From Microbacterium sp. Bi121 (GTDB lineage Bacteria; Actinomycetota; Actinomycetes; Actinomycetales; Microbacteriaceae), in the NCBI RefSeq assembly GCF_918698005.1, contig NZ_CAKKLJ010000002.1:372001-436000 (forward strand): a stretch of 64,000 nt of DNA, given 5' to 3'. A model generated the notes under the pieces. That model did no database searches and was not told the DNA's origin. It saw only the letters and a program-made list of their open reading frames with translations. Positions 9,313-17,691 of this stretch are shown one piece after another (position 1 is the stretch's first letter; every line of letters begins with the position of its first letter). A program made the position numbers and the translations under genes.

Positions 9313-10532
9313 AGATGCGCGTGACGGCCCTGTGGGCCGCCTTCCTCGCCGCGCACGTGATCGTCGCCTGGCTGGGCTGGGTGTACCCGACCCAGCCCAT
9401 GGGCGATGTCGTGCTCGTGTATCAGCCGTGGTCCGCCTCGGCGCTCAGCGGCGGCGCGATCGTCGGGATCACCGAGTCGTGGGTCTACCCGCAGCCGGCG
9501 CTGCTGCCGATGCTGCTCACCCAGCTGCTGGCGTGGCCCCTGAACGGCCTCGCCGGCACGACCGGCGCGTATCTGATCGGCTGGGCTGTGCTCGTGACGG
9601 CTCTGGATGCCGTCGGCTTCGGCGTGCTCGTCGGGCGCGACGGCGCGGCCGCTCGGCGGTCGGCCGGCTGGTTCTGGACGGCTGCGCTCCTGCTGCTCGG
9701 TCCCATCGCGATGTACCGCATCGACGCGATCACGGTGCCGTTGGCGGTGATCGGCGGCTGCTGGCTCGTGAAGCGCCCGGCGCTGGCCGCTGCCATGCTC
9801 GCCCTCGCCGCGTGGATCAAGATCTGGCCGGGTGCACTGTTCGTCGCTGCGGTGGCGGCGGCGCGGACGCGCATGCGGATGCTGCTGGTCTTCCTCGCGG
9901 CGACTGCGGGGATCGTCGTGCTGCTGTTCCTCCTCGGCGCCGACCGGCACCTGCTCGGGTTCGTGTTCGAGCAGACCGGGCGCGGGCTGCAGATCGAATC
10001 CGTCGCCGCGACGCCCTTCATGTGGATGGCGGCGGCGGGGGCGGCATCCATCGACTACAGCTACGAGATCCTCACCTTCCAGATAGGCGCGCCGGGGGTC
10101 GACGCGGTCTCGGCGCTGCTCACTCCGCTCATGGCGCTCGCCGCGGTCGGCGCTCTTGTCTACGGCGCGTTCAAGGCGGCACGCGGAGCATCCTTTCCGC
10201 GACTGTTCCCTCCGCTCGCCCTCACGCTCGTCGCCGTGCTGATCGTGACGAACAAGGTCGGCTCGCCGCAGTTCCAGACCTGGCTGATCGCGCCCGTCAT
10301 CCTCTGGATCGTGTTCGACAGGACCCGTTCCGGGCTCCCCGTCGCGCTCGTCCTCGCGCTCAGTGCGCTGACCTGTCTCGTCTACCCGCTCACCTACGAC
10401 GGACTGCTCCGCGCCGAGCCGCTGCCGGTGCTGCTGCTGACCGTGCGCAACGTGCTGGTGACCGTGCTGCTGATCATGGCCGCACGGGCGCTCGTGCGCG
10501 TTCCTGTTCCCCGAACCCACCAGAGAAACTGA
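9309..10532 (+). CDS. Glycosyltransferase 87/DUF2029-like membrane protein
   Basis: 407-residue polytopic membrane protein with about ten hydrophobic spans, the overall shape of polyprenol-phosphate-sugar-dependent (GT-C fold) transferases. An early extracytoplasmic loop contains GDVVLVYQPW with a candidate acidic residue, and AAWIKIWPGALFVA resembles the conserved K-x-x-P region of the GT87 family. This supports a role in transferring a lipid-linked sugar to a cell-envelope glycan, but donor and acceptor are unknown. The GTG at 9309 overlaps the stop of nnrD; an ATG at 9315 is an alternative. A long in-frame extension upstream is a shadow of nnrD. Confidence 0.75.
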   Translation: MKMRVTALWAAFLAAHVIVAWLGWVYPTQPMGDVVLVYQPWSASALSGGAIVGITESWVYPQPALLPMLLTQLLAWPLNGLAGTTGAYLIGWAVLVTALDAVGFGVLVGRDGAAARRSAGWFWTAALLLLGPIAMYRIDAITVPLAVIGGCWLVKRPALAAAMLALAAWIKIWPGALFVAAVAAARTRMRMLLVFLAATAGIVVLLFLLGADRHLLGFVFEQTGRGLQIESVAATPFMWMAAAGAASIDYSYEILTFQIGAPGVDAVSALLTPLMALAAVGALVYGAFKAARGASFPRLFPPLALTLVAVLIVTNKVGSPQFQTWLIAPVILWIVFDRTRSGLPVALVLALSALTCLVYPLTYDGLLRAEPLPVLLLTVRNVLVTVLLIMAARALVRVPVPRTHQRN

Positions 10533-10542
10533 GGTACCGATC

Positions 10543-10860
10543 ATGCTCATCGCCTTCTCCGTCGCCCCCGGCGGCACCGGCAACGCCGACGGATCCGTGC
10601 ACGACGCCGTCGCGGCAGCGGTCAAGGTCGTTCGCGAGTCCGGGCTCGCGCATCGCACGACCAGCATGTTCACCGAGGTCGAGGGCCCGGACTGGGACAC
10701 GGTCATGGACGTCGTCAAGCGCGCCACCGAGGCCGTGATGCCCTTCGGCTCTCGGGTTTCACTCGTCCTCAAAGCCGACATCCGGCCCGGGTTCTCCGGG
10801 GAGCTCGACGCCAAGGTCGAGCGACTCGAGGCGGCCATCGAGGACTCCGACGCCCAGTAG
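10543..10860 (+). CDS. MTH1187/YqgV-family thiamine-binding-type protein
   Basis: 105-residue ferredoxin-like small protein of the MTH1187/YkoF-like superfamily, whose members bind thiamine or a related ligand. Evidence is the full-length match to the family layout: a first strand MLIAFSVAPGGTG, the TTSMFTEVEGPDWDTVMDVVKRA helix region, and a third strand RVSLVLKADIRPG. It starts ten bases after the glycosyltransferase stop with GAGGTACCGATC before the ATG, so it is probably in the same transcript as nnrD. The ligand is not proven by sequence. Confidence 0.8.
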   Translation: MLIAFSVAPGGTGNADGSVHDAVAAAVKVVRESGLAHRTTSMFTEVEGPDWDTVMDVVKRATEAVMPFGSRVSLVLKADIRPGFSGELDAKVERLEAAIEDSDAQ

Positions 10861-10869
10861 CATTGTCTG

Positions 10870-12084
10870 GTGACTCACTCCTCGACATTTTCGAGGGGTG
10901 CGGCGATGATGGCGCTCCTCTCCCTCGCCATCGGCTCCTTCGGCATAGGCATGACGGAGTTCGTCGTGATGGGCCTGCTCCCGAACGTCGCACAGGATCT
11001 GCTGCCCACGCAGTGGGCCGCGTCTCCTGAAGAGGCGATCGGTCAGACCGGCATCCTCATCTCGCTCTACGCGCTCGGCGTCGTGATCGGCGCGCCGACG
11101 ATCGCCGGGCTCGTGGCGCGCTTCCCGCGTCACCGGGTGATGATCGGTCTCGCGATCGCGCTCACGGTGTTCAACGCGCTGACGGTCGTCATGCCCACCT
11201 TCGAACTCGTCGGAGCCTCCCGACTGCTCGCCGGACTCCCGCACGGTGCGTACTTCGGCATCGGCGCACTGGTCGCCGCTGACGTACTCGGACCCGGCAA
11301 GCGCGCGCAGGGCGTGGCGTTCATCCTCACAGGGCTCACGATCGCGAACGTCGTCGGCGTGCCGCTGGGGACATTCCTCGGGCAGCAGTGGGGTTGGCGC
11401 ACGGCGTTCCTCGTCGTGACGCTCGTGTTCGCGCTCGCCACCGCGTCGATCGCTCTGTTCGTGCCGAAGCATCCCGGCGAACCGGGCAGAACACTGCGTT
11501 CGGAGCTCGGCGTGTTCCGCGTCGGTCAGGTCTGGCTCACGCTCGGCATCGGCGCGATCGGGTTCGGCGGTTTCTTCGCGGTCTACAGCTATGTCGCGCC
11601 GCTGGTCACGGACGTCGCCGGCTCTCCGGAGTGGGCCGTGCCGATCGTGCTCGTCATCGTCGGGCTCGGGATGACGGTGGGCAACCTGCTCGGCGGATTC
11701 ATGGCCGACCGCGACCTGCGCCGCACGCTGCTGATCGGCATGGGAGGGATGGCGCTCGTTCTCGCGATGCTGGCACTGCTGTCGTTCCAGATCATCCTTC
11801 TCGCGGTCTTCGCGTTCGCCGTCGGACTGGTCTCGTCGGTGCTGAGTCCGGCGATCCAGACCCGGCTCATGGATGTCGCGGGCGACAACCAGTCGATCGC
11901 AGCGGCGATGAACCACTCGGCGCTCAACATCGGCAACAGCCTGGGTGCCTTCCTCGGCGGTGCCGTGATCGCCGTCGGCTGGGGGTTCACCGCGCCGGCA
12001 TGGACAGGAGCCGTGCTCGCCGTCATCGGGCTGGGAATCACGATGGTGGCGTACCGCTCGGAGCGGGTGACGGCGACCGCATAG
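10870..12084 (+). CDS. MFS transporter, AraJ-like DHA1 family
   Basis: 404-residue cytoplasmic-membrane protein with twelve predicted spans. The N terminus ALLSLAIGSFGIGMTEFVVMGLLPNVA is the hallmark of AraJ/YdeA-like drug-H+ antiporters or sugar effluxers; motif-A-like GLVARFPRHRVM follows. The substrate is unknown. The GTG at 10870 sits six bases after TAGCAT (10858-10863), whose TAG is the stop of the previous gene, fitting a leaderless start. An ATG at 10906 with GAGGGG seven bases upstream is an alternative that would remove 12 residues ahead of the first membrane span. Confidence 0.9.
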   Translation: MTHSSTFSRGAAMMALLSLAIGSFGIGMTEFVVMGLLPNVAQDLLPTQWAASPEEAIGQTGILISLYALGVVIGAPTIAGLVARFPRHRVMIGLAIALTVFNALTVVMPTFELVGASRLLAGLPHGAYFGIGALVAADVLGPGKRAQGVAFILTGLTIANVVGVPLGTFLGQQWGWRTAFLVVTLVFALATASIALFVPKHPGEPGRTLRSELGVFRVGQVWLTLGIGAIGFGGFFAVYSYVAPLVTDVAGSPEWAVPIVLVIVGLGMTVGNLLGGFMADRDLRRTLLIGMGGMALVLAMLALLSFQIILLAVFAFAVGLVSSVLSPAIQTRLMDVAGDNQSIAAAMNHSALNIGNSLGAFLGGAVIAVGWGFTAPAWTGAVLAVIGLGITMVAYRSERVTATA

Positions 12085-12093
12085 GGTGAGGGC

Positions 12094-12720
12094 ATGGATC
12101 AGACCATGCTCGTCGGCGGGACCGCCGTTCTGCTGCGTGCCGCGCATCCGGGGATCGAGACGCTTCTGATCCGTCGTCCTGACCGCGGCTCGTTCGCCAG
12201 CGCCTGGGTCTTTCCCGGCGGCGTCGTCGAGGACGTCGATATCATGACGGGCGACACCGAGCACGCCACGGCTGCTCGGGCAGCCGCCCGCGAATGTGAG
12301 GAAGAGGTCGGACTGCGTCCGACGGCGCTCACGACCCTCTCGTGCTGGGTGCCGCCGATCGAGGCGCCCAAGCGCGTCCGCACCTGGTTCTTCCTGGCTG
12401 AGGCCCCGGACGGCGAGGTGCGGGCTGCGCCCGACGAGGTGATCGACGTGCAGTGGCTGTCGCCGGCGGAAGCTCTACGACGGCACGCGGACGGGGAGAT
12501 CGTGCTCTTCCCGCCGACGTGGGTCACTCTTCAGGGACTGGCGGCGCACTCGTCCATCGCGGCCGCTGTCGCCGCGGCATCTGTTCCGGAGCTGTACTCC
12601 ACGCACCTTCTGGGCGACGGCGTGTTCCTCTGGGCGGGCGATGCCGAGCATCCGGATGGCGGTTCGGGGCGGCACCGGCTCGGAACAGCCGCGCTGCCCT
12701 GGGAGTACGTGCGCGACTGA
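12094..12720 (+). CDS. Nudix hydrolase
   Basis: 208-residue protein with a Nudix fold: strands GGTAVLLRA and ETLLIRRPDR, then the Nudix box as FPGGVVE, an insertion, and AAARECEEEVGLRP carrying the catalytic glutamates. Such enzymes hydrolyse nucleoside diphosphates linked to another moiety. The box contains an unusually long insertion (DVDIMTGDTEHAT) before the REXXEE helix, as in ADP-ribose/CoA-type actinobacterial homologues; substrate unknown. The ATG is six bases after TAGGGT (12082-12087), which uses the stop codon of the MFS gene. Its 3' end is four bases from the convergent metX. Confidence 0.9.
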   Translation: MDQTMLVGGTAVLLRAAHPGIETLLIRRPDRGSFASAWVFPGGVVEDVDIMTGDTEHATAARAAARECEEEVGLRPTALTTLSCWVPPIEAPKRVRTWFFLAEAPDGEVRAAPDEVIDVQWLSPAEALRRHADGEIVLFPPTWVTLQGLAAHSSIAAAVAAASVPELYSTHLLGDGVFLWAGDAEHPDGGSGRHRLGTAALPWEYVRD

Positions 12721-12724
12721 CCGT

Positions 12725-13933
12725 TCAGGCTGCGAGGAGTCGCCGCAGGTGGTGGCTGACAGCATCCGTCTCGATGAGGAAGCCGTCGTGGCCGAAGTCG
12801 CTGTTCAGCACGACCGCCTCGTTGCCGTCGAGGGTGTTCGGGATGCTGCGCGCGATGCGGTGCTGCCCGTCGACGGGGAACAGGCGGTCGGTGTCGATGC
12901 CGAGCACGAGCGTCGTCGCCGTGACCGACTGCAGTGCGCTCTCTACGCCGCCGCGTCCGCGGCCGACGTCGTGCGAGTTCATCGCCTCGACGAGAGTCAG
13001 GTAGCTGTTGGCGTCGAACCGGCGCGTGAACTTGTTGCCGTGGAAGTCGAGGTACGACTCGACGGCGAAGCGTCCGCCGCGACCGAGGGGGGAGACCTCG
13101 GACTGCCACGACCGCTGGAAACGCTGGTTCAGCTCGATCGGACTGCGGTAGTTCAGAAGCGCCATGCGGCGGGCGAGAGCCAGCCCGCGGTGGGGGCCTT
13201 CGCCGACGCTCTGGTCGTAGTACTCGCCGGCCTGGAACCGCGGGTCGATGCGGATCGCCTCGAGCTGCACGGAGTTCAGGGCGATCTGGTCGGCGGTGTT
13301 CACCGGGGGAGTGGACAGCACGGCGAGGCGCTCGACGCGCTCCGGGTGGGAGATTCCCCACTCCAGCGCGTGCATCCCGCCCATGGATCCGCCGACGACG
13401 GCGGCCCAACGGTCGATGCCCAGGGCGTCGGCGAGGCGGACCTGCCCCGCTACCTGATCCCGGATCGTCAGGTACGGGAAGCGCGACGCCCACTCGTAAC
13501 CGTCGGGGGCGATGCTGGCGGGGCCCGTGGAGCCCTGGCATCCGCCGAGCATGTTCGGAGCGATGACGAACCAGCGGTCGGTGTCGAGTGCCGCTCCTGG
13601 TCCGACGACATCATGCCACCAGCCGTCGGTGGGATGCCCAGGGCCGGCATCGCCGCGCAGATGACTGTCGCCGGTCAGGGCGTGCAGCACGAGGATCGCG
13701 TTGTCGCGTGCGGCGTTGAGCGTGCCCCACGACTCGTATGCGACGCGGATGCCCGGCAGCTCCTGTCCGATCTCGGTGCGGAAGGCGCCGAAGGCGGCGA
13801 ACTTGCGGTTGCCCGCGGGGTCGCCGTCGCGCCATGCTCCCGTCACGGGCGGACGAGCACGCAGGAGGCGGGCGTCGTCTTCGGTCACGCGCGCCGATGG
13901 CACGGTGTCCTCGGAGGTGCTCTGCCAGTCCAT
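12725..13933 (-). CDS. metX: Homoserine O-acetyltransferase
   Basis: 402-residue alpha/beta-hydrolase-fold enzyme that acetylates L-homoserine with acetyl-CoA, the committed step of methionine synthesis. The nucleophile elbow is GGSMGGMHALEW (Ser183); the family markers NMLGGCQGSTGP and LNYRSPIELNQRF are present; GIDTDRLFP carries the acid and GHDGFL near residue 382 the His. The start ATG (13931-13933) follows GACAAT by six bases (complement of 13940-13945) with GGAG in between, so it could be leaderless or weakly led. Downstream of metY on the same strand, but a large hairpin separates them, so they need not be one transcript. Confidence 0.95.
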   Translation of the reverse strand: MDWQSTSEDTVPSARVTEDDARLLRARPPVTGAWRDGDPAGNRKFAAFGAFRTEIGQELPGIRVAYESWGTLNAARDNAILVLHALTGDSHLRGDAGPGHPTDGWWHDVVGPGAALDTDRWFVIAPNMLGGCQGSTGPASIAPDGYEWASRFPYLTIRDQVAGQVRLADALGIDRWAAVVGGSMGGMHALEWGISHPERVERLAVLSTPPVNTADQIALNSVQLEAIRIDPRFQAGEYYDQSVGEGPHRGLALARRMALLNYRSPIELNQRFQRSWQSEVSPLGRGGRFAVESYLDFHGNKFTRRFDANSYLTLVEAMNSHDVGRGRGGVESALQSVTATTLVLGIDTDRLFPVDGQHRIARSIPNTLDGNEAVVLNSDFGHDGFLIETDAVSHHLRRLLAA

Positions 13934-14004
13934 GTCTCCATTGTCGCGGCTCCTGTCCGCTCGCGGGCGAACGTTACGTCGCGCTCGCCGTGCGGGCGGA
14001 AACA

Positions 14005-14069
14005 TCGCAGAAACGCACGAATCTCGCAGAGTTCCGGAGAGAGTCTGCGAGATTCGTGCGCTACTGCGA
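14005..14069. terminator. Long perfect hairpin between metY and metX
   Basis: CGCACGAATCTCGCAGA (14014-14030) and its exact complement TCTGCGAGATTCGTGCG (14044-14060) form a 17-bp stem with a 13-base loop. Outside a 3x3 internal loop, TCGCAG (14005-14010) pairs with CTGCGA (14064-14069), giving 23 pairs. It begins eight bases past the metY stop and ends before the metX promoter zone. Its place fits a U-less terminator of metY; the unusual length and AT-containing arms also fit a dispersed palindromic repeat. Confidence 0.7.
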
Positions 14070-14077
14070 AAGGATGC

Positions 14078-15400
14078 TCAGGCGCGAGCGGCCTCCGAGA
14101 CACGGCGAGCTGCGGCGAGGGCCTCGTCGAGGTCGGCCTTGAGGTCGTCGATGTTCTCCAGCCCCACCGACAGACGCACCAGCCCGGGCGTGACGCCTGA
14201 GGTCAGCTGCTGCTCCGGCGTGAGCTGCGAGTGCGTGGTGGATGCAGGGTGGATGACGAGCGAGCGCACGTCGCCGATGTTCGCCAGGTGGCTGAACAGC
14301 GACAGCGAGTTCACGAACTCACGGCCGGCCTCCACGCCGCCCTTCAGCTCGAACGACAGCACGGCGCCGACGCCCTTCGGCGCGTACTCGTTGGCCTTGG
14401 CGTACCACGGCGATGAGGGCAGCCCGGAGTAGTTCACCGAGGCGACATCGGGGTGGTTCTCGAGCCACTCCGCGATCTCCTGCGCGTTCTGCACGTGGCG
14501 CTCGATGCGCAGCGACAGCGTCTCGATGCCCTGGATCAGGTTCCAGGCGCTCTGCGGCGCGATGGCCGATCCGAGGTCGCGCAGCAGCTGCACTCGGGCC
14601 TTGATGATGTAGGCGAGGGCGTCGCCGACAGCGGCGGTGTAGACCGCGCCGTGGTACGACGGGTCGGGCTGGGTGAGCTCGGGGAACTTCTCGGCGTGCT
14701 CGGTCCAGGCGAACGTGCCGCCGTCGATGATCGCGCCACCGATGGTGGTGCCGTGGCCACCGAGGAACTTGGTGACCGAGTGCACGACGATGTCGGCGCC
14801 GTGCTCGAACGGGCGGATCAGGTACGGCGTCGCGATCGTGTTGTCGACGATCAGCGGGATGCCGCTCTCGTGGGCGACGTCGGCGATGCCTCGGATGTCG
14901 AGCACGTTGATCTTCGGGTTGCCGATGGTCTCGGCGAAGAACAGCTTGGTGTTCGGGCGGACCGCGGCGCGCCACTCCTCGATGTCGTCCTGGTTCTCGA
15001 CGAACGTGACCTCGACGCCGAGCTTGGCGAGCGTGTACTTGAAGAGGTTGTAGGTGCCGCCGTAGATCGAGCTCGACGAGACGAAGTGGTCGCCGGCCTG
15101 TGCGATGTTCAGCACGGCGAACGTCGATGCGGCCTGACCGCTGGAGAGGACGAGCGCGCCCGTACCGCCCTCGAGGGCCGCGAGGCGCTGCTCGAGAACG
15201 TCCTGCGTCGGGTTCTGGATGCGGGTGTAGATGTTGCCGAACTCGGCGAGGGCGAACAGGTTCGCTGCATGGTCGGCGTTGTCGAACACGTACGACGTGG
15301 TCTGGTAGATCGGCGTGGCTCGAGCCTTCGTCACGGGGTCGGGCGCTGCGCCGGAGTGGATCTGCTTGGTCTCGAAACGCCAGGTCTCGGGTGCGGACAT
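14078..15400 (-). CDS. metY: O-acetylhomoserine aminocarboxypropyltransferase (sulfhydrylase)
   Basis: 440-residue PLP enzyme that makes homocysteine from O-acetylhomoserine and sulfide, using the product of metX. Seen: N terminus FETKQIHSGAAPDP, the PLP-phosphate region SSGQAASTFAVLNI, IVDNTIATPYL with the pyridine-contacting Asp, and VHSVTKFLGGHGT with the Schiff-base Lys211. Length and the FLGGHGTTIGG block favour MetY over cystathionine gamma-synthase. The ATG at 15400 has GAGGAGG six bases before it. A good promoter (TTGTCG, 17 bases, TAATCT) lies 54 bases upstream of the start, flanked by a 14-bp palindrome. Confidence 0.95.
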   Translation of the reverse strand: MSAPETWRFETKQIHSGAAPDPVTKARATPIYQTTSYVFDNADHAANLFALAEFGNIYTRIQNPTQDVLEQRLAALEGGTGALVLSSGQAASTFAVLNIAQAGDHFVSSSSIYGGTYNLFKYTLAKLGVEVTFVENQDDIEEWRAAVRPNTKLFFAETIGNPKINVLDIRGIADVAHESGIPLIVDNTIATPYLIRPFEHGADIVVHSVTKFLGGHGTTIGGAIIDGGTFAWTEHAEKFPELTQPDPSYHGAVYTAAVGDALAYIIKARVQLLRDLGSAIAPQSAWNLIQGIETLSLRIERHVQNAQEIAEWLENHPDVASVNYSGLPSSPWYAKANEYAPKGVGAVLSFELKGGVEAGREFVNSLSLFSHLANIGDVRSLVIHPASTTHSQLTPEQQLTSGVTPGLVRLSVGLENIDDLKADLDEALAAARRVSEAARA

Positions 15401-15453
15401 TGTGTGCCTCCTCGGCTGGATTCGAAATCGATGCGGCGGATGCCGTTGATGTG

Positions 15454-15482
15454 AGATTACGGAACGAGCCCTCGCCCGACAA
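15454..15482 (-). promoter_or_regulatory. metY promoter
   Basis: On the minus strand TTGTCG (complement of 15477-15482) and TAATCT (complement of 15454-15459) are separated by exactly 17 bases, a good sigma70/SigA-type promoter. The predicted 5' leader before the metY ATG is about 45 bases and contains the GAGGAGG site. Confidence 0.65.
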
Positions 15483-15492
15483 CGCGCGGGAA

Positions 15493-15506
15493 ATGTTACG
15501 TAACAT
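15493..15506. promoter_or_regulatory. 14-bp palindromic operator candidate in the metY/SDR gap
   Basis: ATGTTACGTAACAT is a perfect 14-bp palindrome, AT-rich against a very GC-rich background. It ends ten bases upstream of the metY -35 and 31 bases upstream of the SDR -10 (TACGGT). It looks like a dimeric-repressor site serving one or both divergent genes. It does not match the corynebacterial McbR site. Confidence 0.55.
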
Positions 15507-15549
15507 CCCGGATCCGCGTGATCGTGCGGAAAAGCCGTACGGTGGAGGC

Positions 15550-16353
15550 ATGGTTACACAGGCAGGTGCGGCGAGGCGCGCAGTGGTGACGGGTGCGAGC
15601 TCCGGGATCGGCGAGGCGACGGTGCGCGATCTGCGCTCGCGCGGGTGGGAGGTCGTGGGCGTGGCCCGCCGAGCGGACCGCCTGCAGGCGCTGGCCGACG
15701 AGACCGGCGCATCGGCGGTGGCATGCGATCTCACGAGTGAGGATGCCGTGGCCGCCCTCATCGGCGAGCTCGAAGCCTCTGGACCGGTGCACGCGCTGGT
15801 CCAGGTGGCCGGAGGCGCCCGCGGCACCGACCGCGTCGAGGACGGCAGCACGGAGGACTGGCAGTGGATGTACGAGGTGAACGTCCTCGCCACCCAACGT
15901 CTCGTCGCCCGCATCCTTCCGCTGCTGCGCCGAGCTGCGGCATCCGACGGGCATGCCGATGCGGTGTTCGTGACGTCGACCGCTGCCCAGACGGCGTATC
16001 AGGGCGGCGGCGGATACAACGCTGCCAAGGCCGCAGAATCCATGCTCGTGAAGGCCTTGCGTCAAGAACTGAACGGCGAGCCGATCCGCGTCGTCGAGGT
16101 CGCGCCGGGCATGGTGCACACCGAGGAGTTCACGTTGAACAGGCTCGGCGGAGATCAGGTGGCGGCCGAATCCGTCTATGCCGGGGTCGAGGCGCCGCTC
16201 ACGGCGCACGACGTCGCCGACGTCATCGGGTACGCCCTGGATGCTCCTGGTCATGTGAATCTCGACCTCATCACGATGCGCCCTGTCGCGCAGTCGGCGC
16301 AGCACATCCTCGCCCGCGGCCCGCTGCGCGTGCGCCCCGAGGCCGAGGACTGA
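15550..16353 (+). CDS. Short-chain dehydrogenase/reductase
   Basis: 267-residue Rossmann-fold NAD(P)-dependent oxidoreductase of the classical SDR type. Seen: cofactor motif TGASSGIG (residues 14-21), a Val-Ala-Gly-Gly block in place of NNAG, the catalytic Ser in TSTAAQ, YNAAK with Tyr and Lys, and the PGMVHTE segment after it. It resembles the YdfG/serine 3-dehydrogenase-like group, but the substrate is not certain. The ATG lies six bases after TACGGT (15538-15543), suggesting leaderless mRNA. It shares a divergent control region with metY and is followed closely by ung. Confidence 0.9.
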   Translation: MVTQAGAARRAVVTGASSGIGEATVRDLRSRGWEVVGVARRADRLQALADETGASAVACDLTSEDAVAALIGELEASGPVHALVQVAGGARGTDRVEDGSTEDWQWMYEVNVLATQRLVARILPLLRRAAASDGHADAVFVTSTAAQTAYQGGGGYNAAKAAESMLVKALRQELNGEPIRVVEVAPGMVHTEEFTLNRLGGDQVAAESVYAGVEAPLTAHDVADVIGYALDAPGHVNLDLITMRPVAQSAQHILARGPLRVRPEAED

Positions 16354-16358
16354 GGTCA

Positions 16359-17060
16359 GTGCCGGGCAGATCGCTGGAGCAGCTCGCCGACGAGGGCCTG
16401 ATCGATCGGGGCTGGGCGGCTGCTCTGGCCCCCGTGGCCGAAGACATCCGTGCTTTGGGTGAGCGGCTGCGCGCCGAACAGGCCGGCGGTGCCGGATACC
16501 TTCCCGACGGCGCGCACGTGCTGCGGGCCTTCCAGCGTCCGCTCGCGGACGTCCGGGTGCTCATCACGGGGCAGGACCCGTACCCGACCCCAGGTCACGC
16601 GATCGGACTGTCGTTCGCCGTCGACAAGGATGTGCGCCCGCTGCCGCGGAGTCTGTCGAACATCTACGCCGAGCGTCAGAGCGATCTCGGCATCCCTCCT
16701 GCGCCGCACGGCGACCTGACGGCGTGGAGCGATCAGGGCGTGCTGCTGCTGAACAGAGTGCTGACCGTGCGGCCCGGTGCCCCGGCGTCCCATCGCGGCT
16801 GGGGCTGGGAACAGGTCACCGAGCTCGCGATCCGCACCCTCGTCGCCCGCGACCAGCCGCTCGTCGCGATCCTCTGGGGCCGGGATGCCGCTAATCTCCA
16901 GCCTCTGCTCGGAGAGACACCTGTCATCGCCTCGGCCCACCCTTCGCCGCTGTCGGCCCGACGCGGGTTCTTCGGGTCGAGGCCGTTCTCACGCGCGAAC
17001 GCTCTGCTCGAGGAGCAGGGTGCGTCGCCGGTGAACTGGCGTGTGGCCGGCGAAGCATGA
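16359..17060 (+). CDS. ung: Uracil-DNA glycosylase
   Basis: 233-residue family-1 uracil-DNA glycosylase, which removes uracil from DNA to start base-excision repair. Both active-site motifs are intact: GQDPYP with the catalytic Asp73 and HPSPLS with His near residue 194, plus [12 protein letters not shown] and WGWEQVT between them. The GTG at 16359 is five bases after the SDR stop with GAGG nearby, so the two are probably co-transcribed. No ATG at the right distance is available. Confidence 0.95.
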   Translation: MPGRSLEQLADEGLIDRGWAAALAPVAEDIRALGERLRAEQAGGAGYLPDGAHVLRAFQRPLADVRVLITGQDPYPTPGHAIGLSFAVDKDVRPLPRSLSNIYAERQSDLGIPPAPHGDLTAWSDQGVLLLNRVLTVRPGAPASHRGWGWEQVTELAIRTLVARDQPLVAILWGRDAANLQPLLGETPVIASAHPSPLSARRGFFGSRPFSRANALLEEQGASPVNWRVAGEA

Positions 17061-17088
17061 GCTCACTCGCTGCGGTTAGGCTGAGCGA

Positions 17089-17691
17089 GTGCAGTTCGAA
17101 CCAGGCGACCAGCGTCGCCGGTTGCCGCGCCACCTGCAGGCGCCGGCACCCGAGCCGGACACCTTCTCGTACACGATCCGCCCCGCTCGGGTGGGGGATC
17201 TGCCCGACGTCCGCGGCATCTACAACCACTACGTCGCCAACTCCGTCGTCACCTTCGACGAGAAGGCCTCGACGCATCGCTATTGGCGCGAGAAGTTCGC
17301 ATTCCTGGCCAAGCTCAAGCTGCCGTTCCTCGTAGCCGTCACGCCGTCGAACGAGGTGATCGGCTATGCGCTCGTGCAGCCGTGGGCGAGCAAGTCCGCC
17401 TACCGGTACACCGTCGAGGACTCGATCTACCTCGGTCCGGGCGCCGGAGGCAAGGGGCTGGGCACAGCGCTGCTCGAGGCCCTGATCGAGGCATGCGAGC
17501 AGATCGGTCTGCGCGAGGTCGTCGCGGTGATCAGCGACAGCGGCGCCGAGGCATCCATCCGGCTGCACGAGAAGCACGGTTTCACCGAAGTCGGCAGGAT
17601 GGGCCGGGTCGGATTCAAGTTCGGTCGGTCGCTGGGAATTGTCTACCTGCAGCGATCGCTCAAACCGAAGGGGCGTCGTCGCCGGAGCTGA
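17089..17691 (+). CDS. GNAT N-acetyltransferase (phosphinothricin acetyltransferase-like)
   Basis: 200-residue acetyltransferase. The domain begins at YTIRPARVGDLPDVRGIYNHYV (about residue 29), typical of the PAT/bar-like branch that acetylates phosphinothricin, methionine sulfoximine or related amino acids, and the acetyl-CoA loop is GPGAGGKGLGTALLEAL. A basic tail closes the protein. The GTG is six bases after TAGGCT (17077-17082), a leaderless pattern. Its last 32 bases overlap the convergent ABC ATPase gene. The true acceptor is not known. Confidence 0.85.
   Translation: MQFEPGDQRRRLPRHLQAPAPEPDTFSYTIRPARVGDLPDVRGIYNHYVANSVVTFDEKASTHRYWREKFAFLAKLKLPFLVAVTPSNEVIGYALVQPWASKSAYRYTVEDSIYLGPGAGGKGLGTALLEALIEACEQIGLREVVAVISDSGAEASIRLHEKHGFTEVGRMGRVGFKFGRSLGIVYLQRSLKPKGRRRRS

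Noticed and set aside
8427..10838. Minus-strand open frame continuing far upstream of the old yellow enzyme
   Set aside because: Composition is Arg/His/Gln/Ser shadow of nnrD and the GT87-like gene. The true start is the GTG at 8426.
15401..15549. SAM or other methionine riboswitch before metY or metX
   Set aside because: The leader of metY is only about 45 bases from a good promoter and no conserved riboswitch core could be recognised. A protein operator is likelier.
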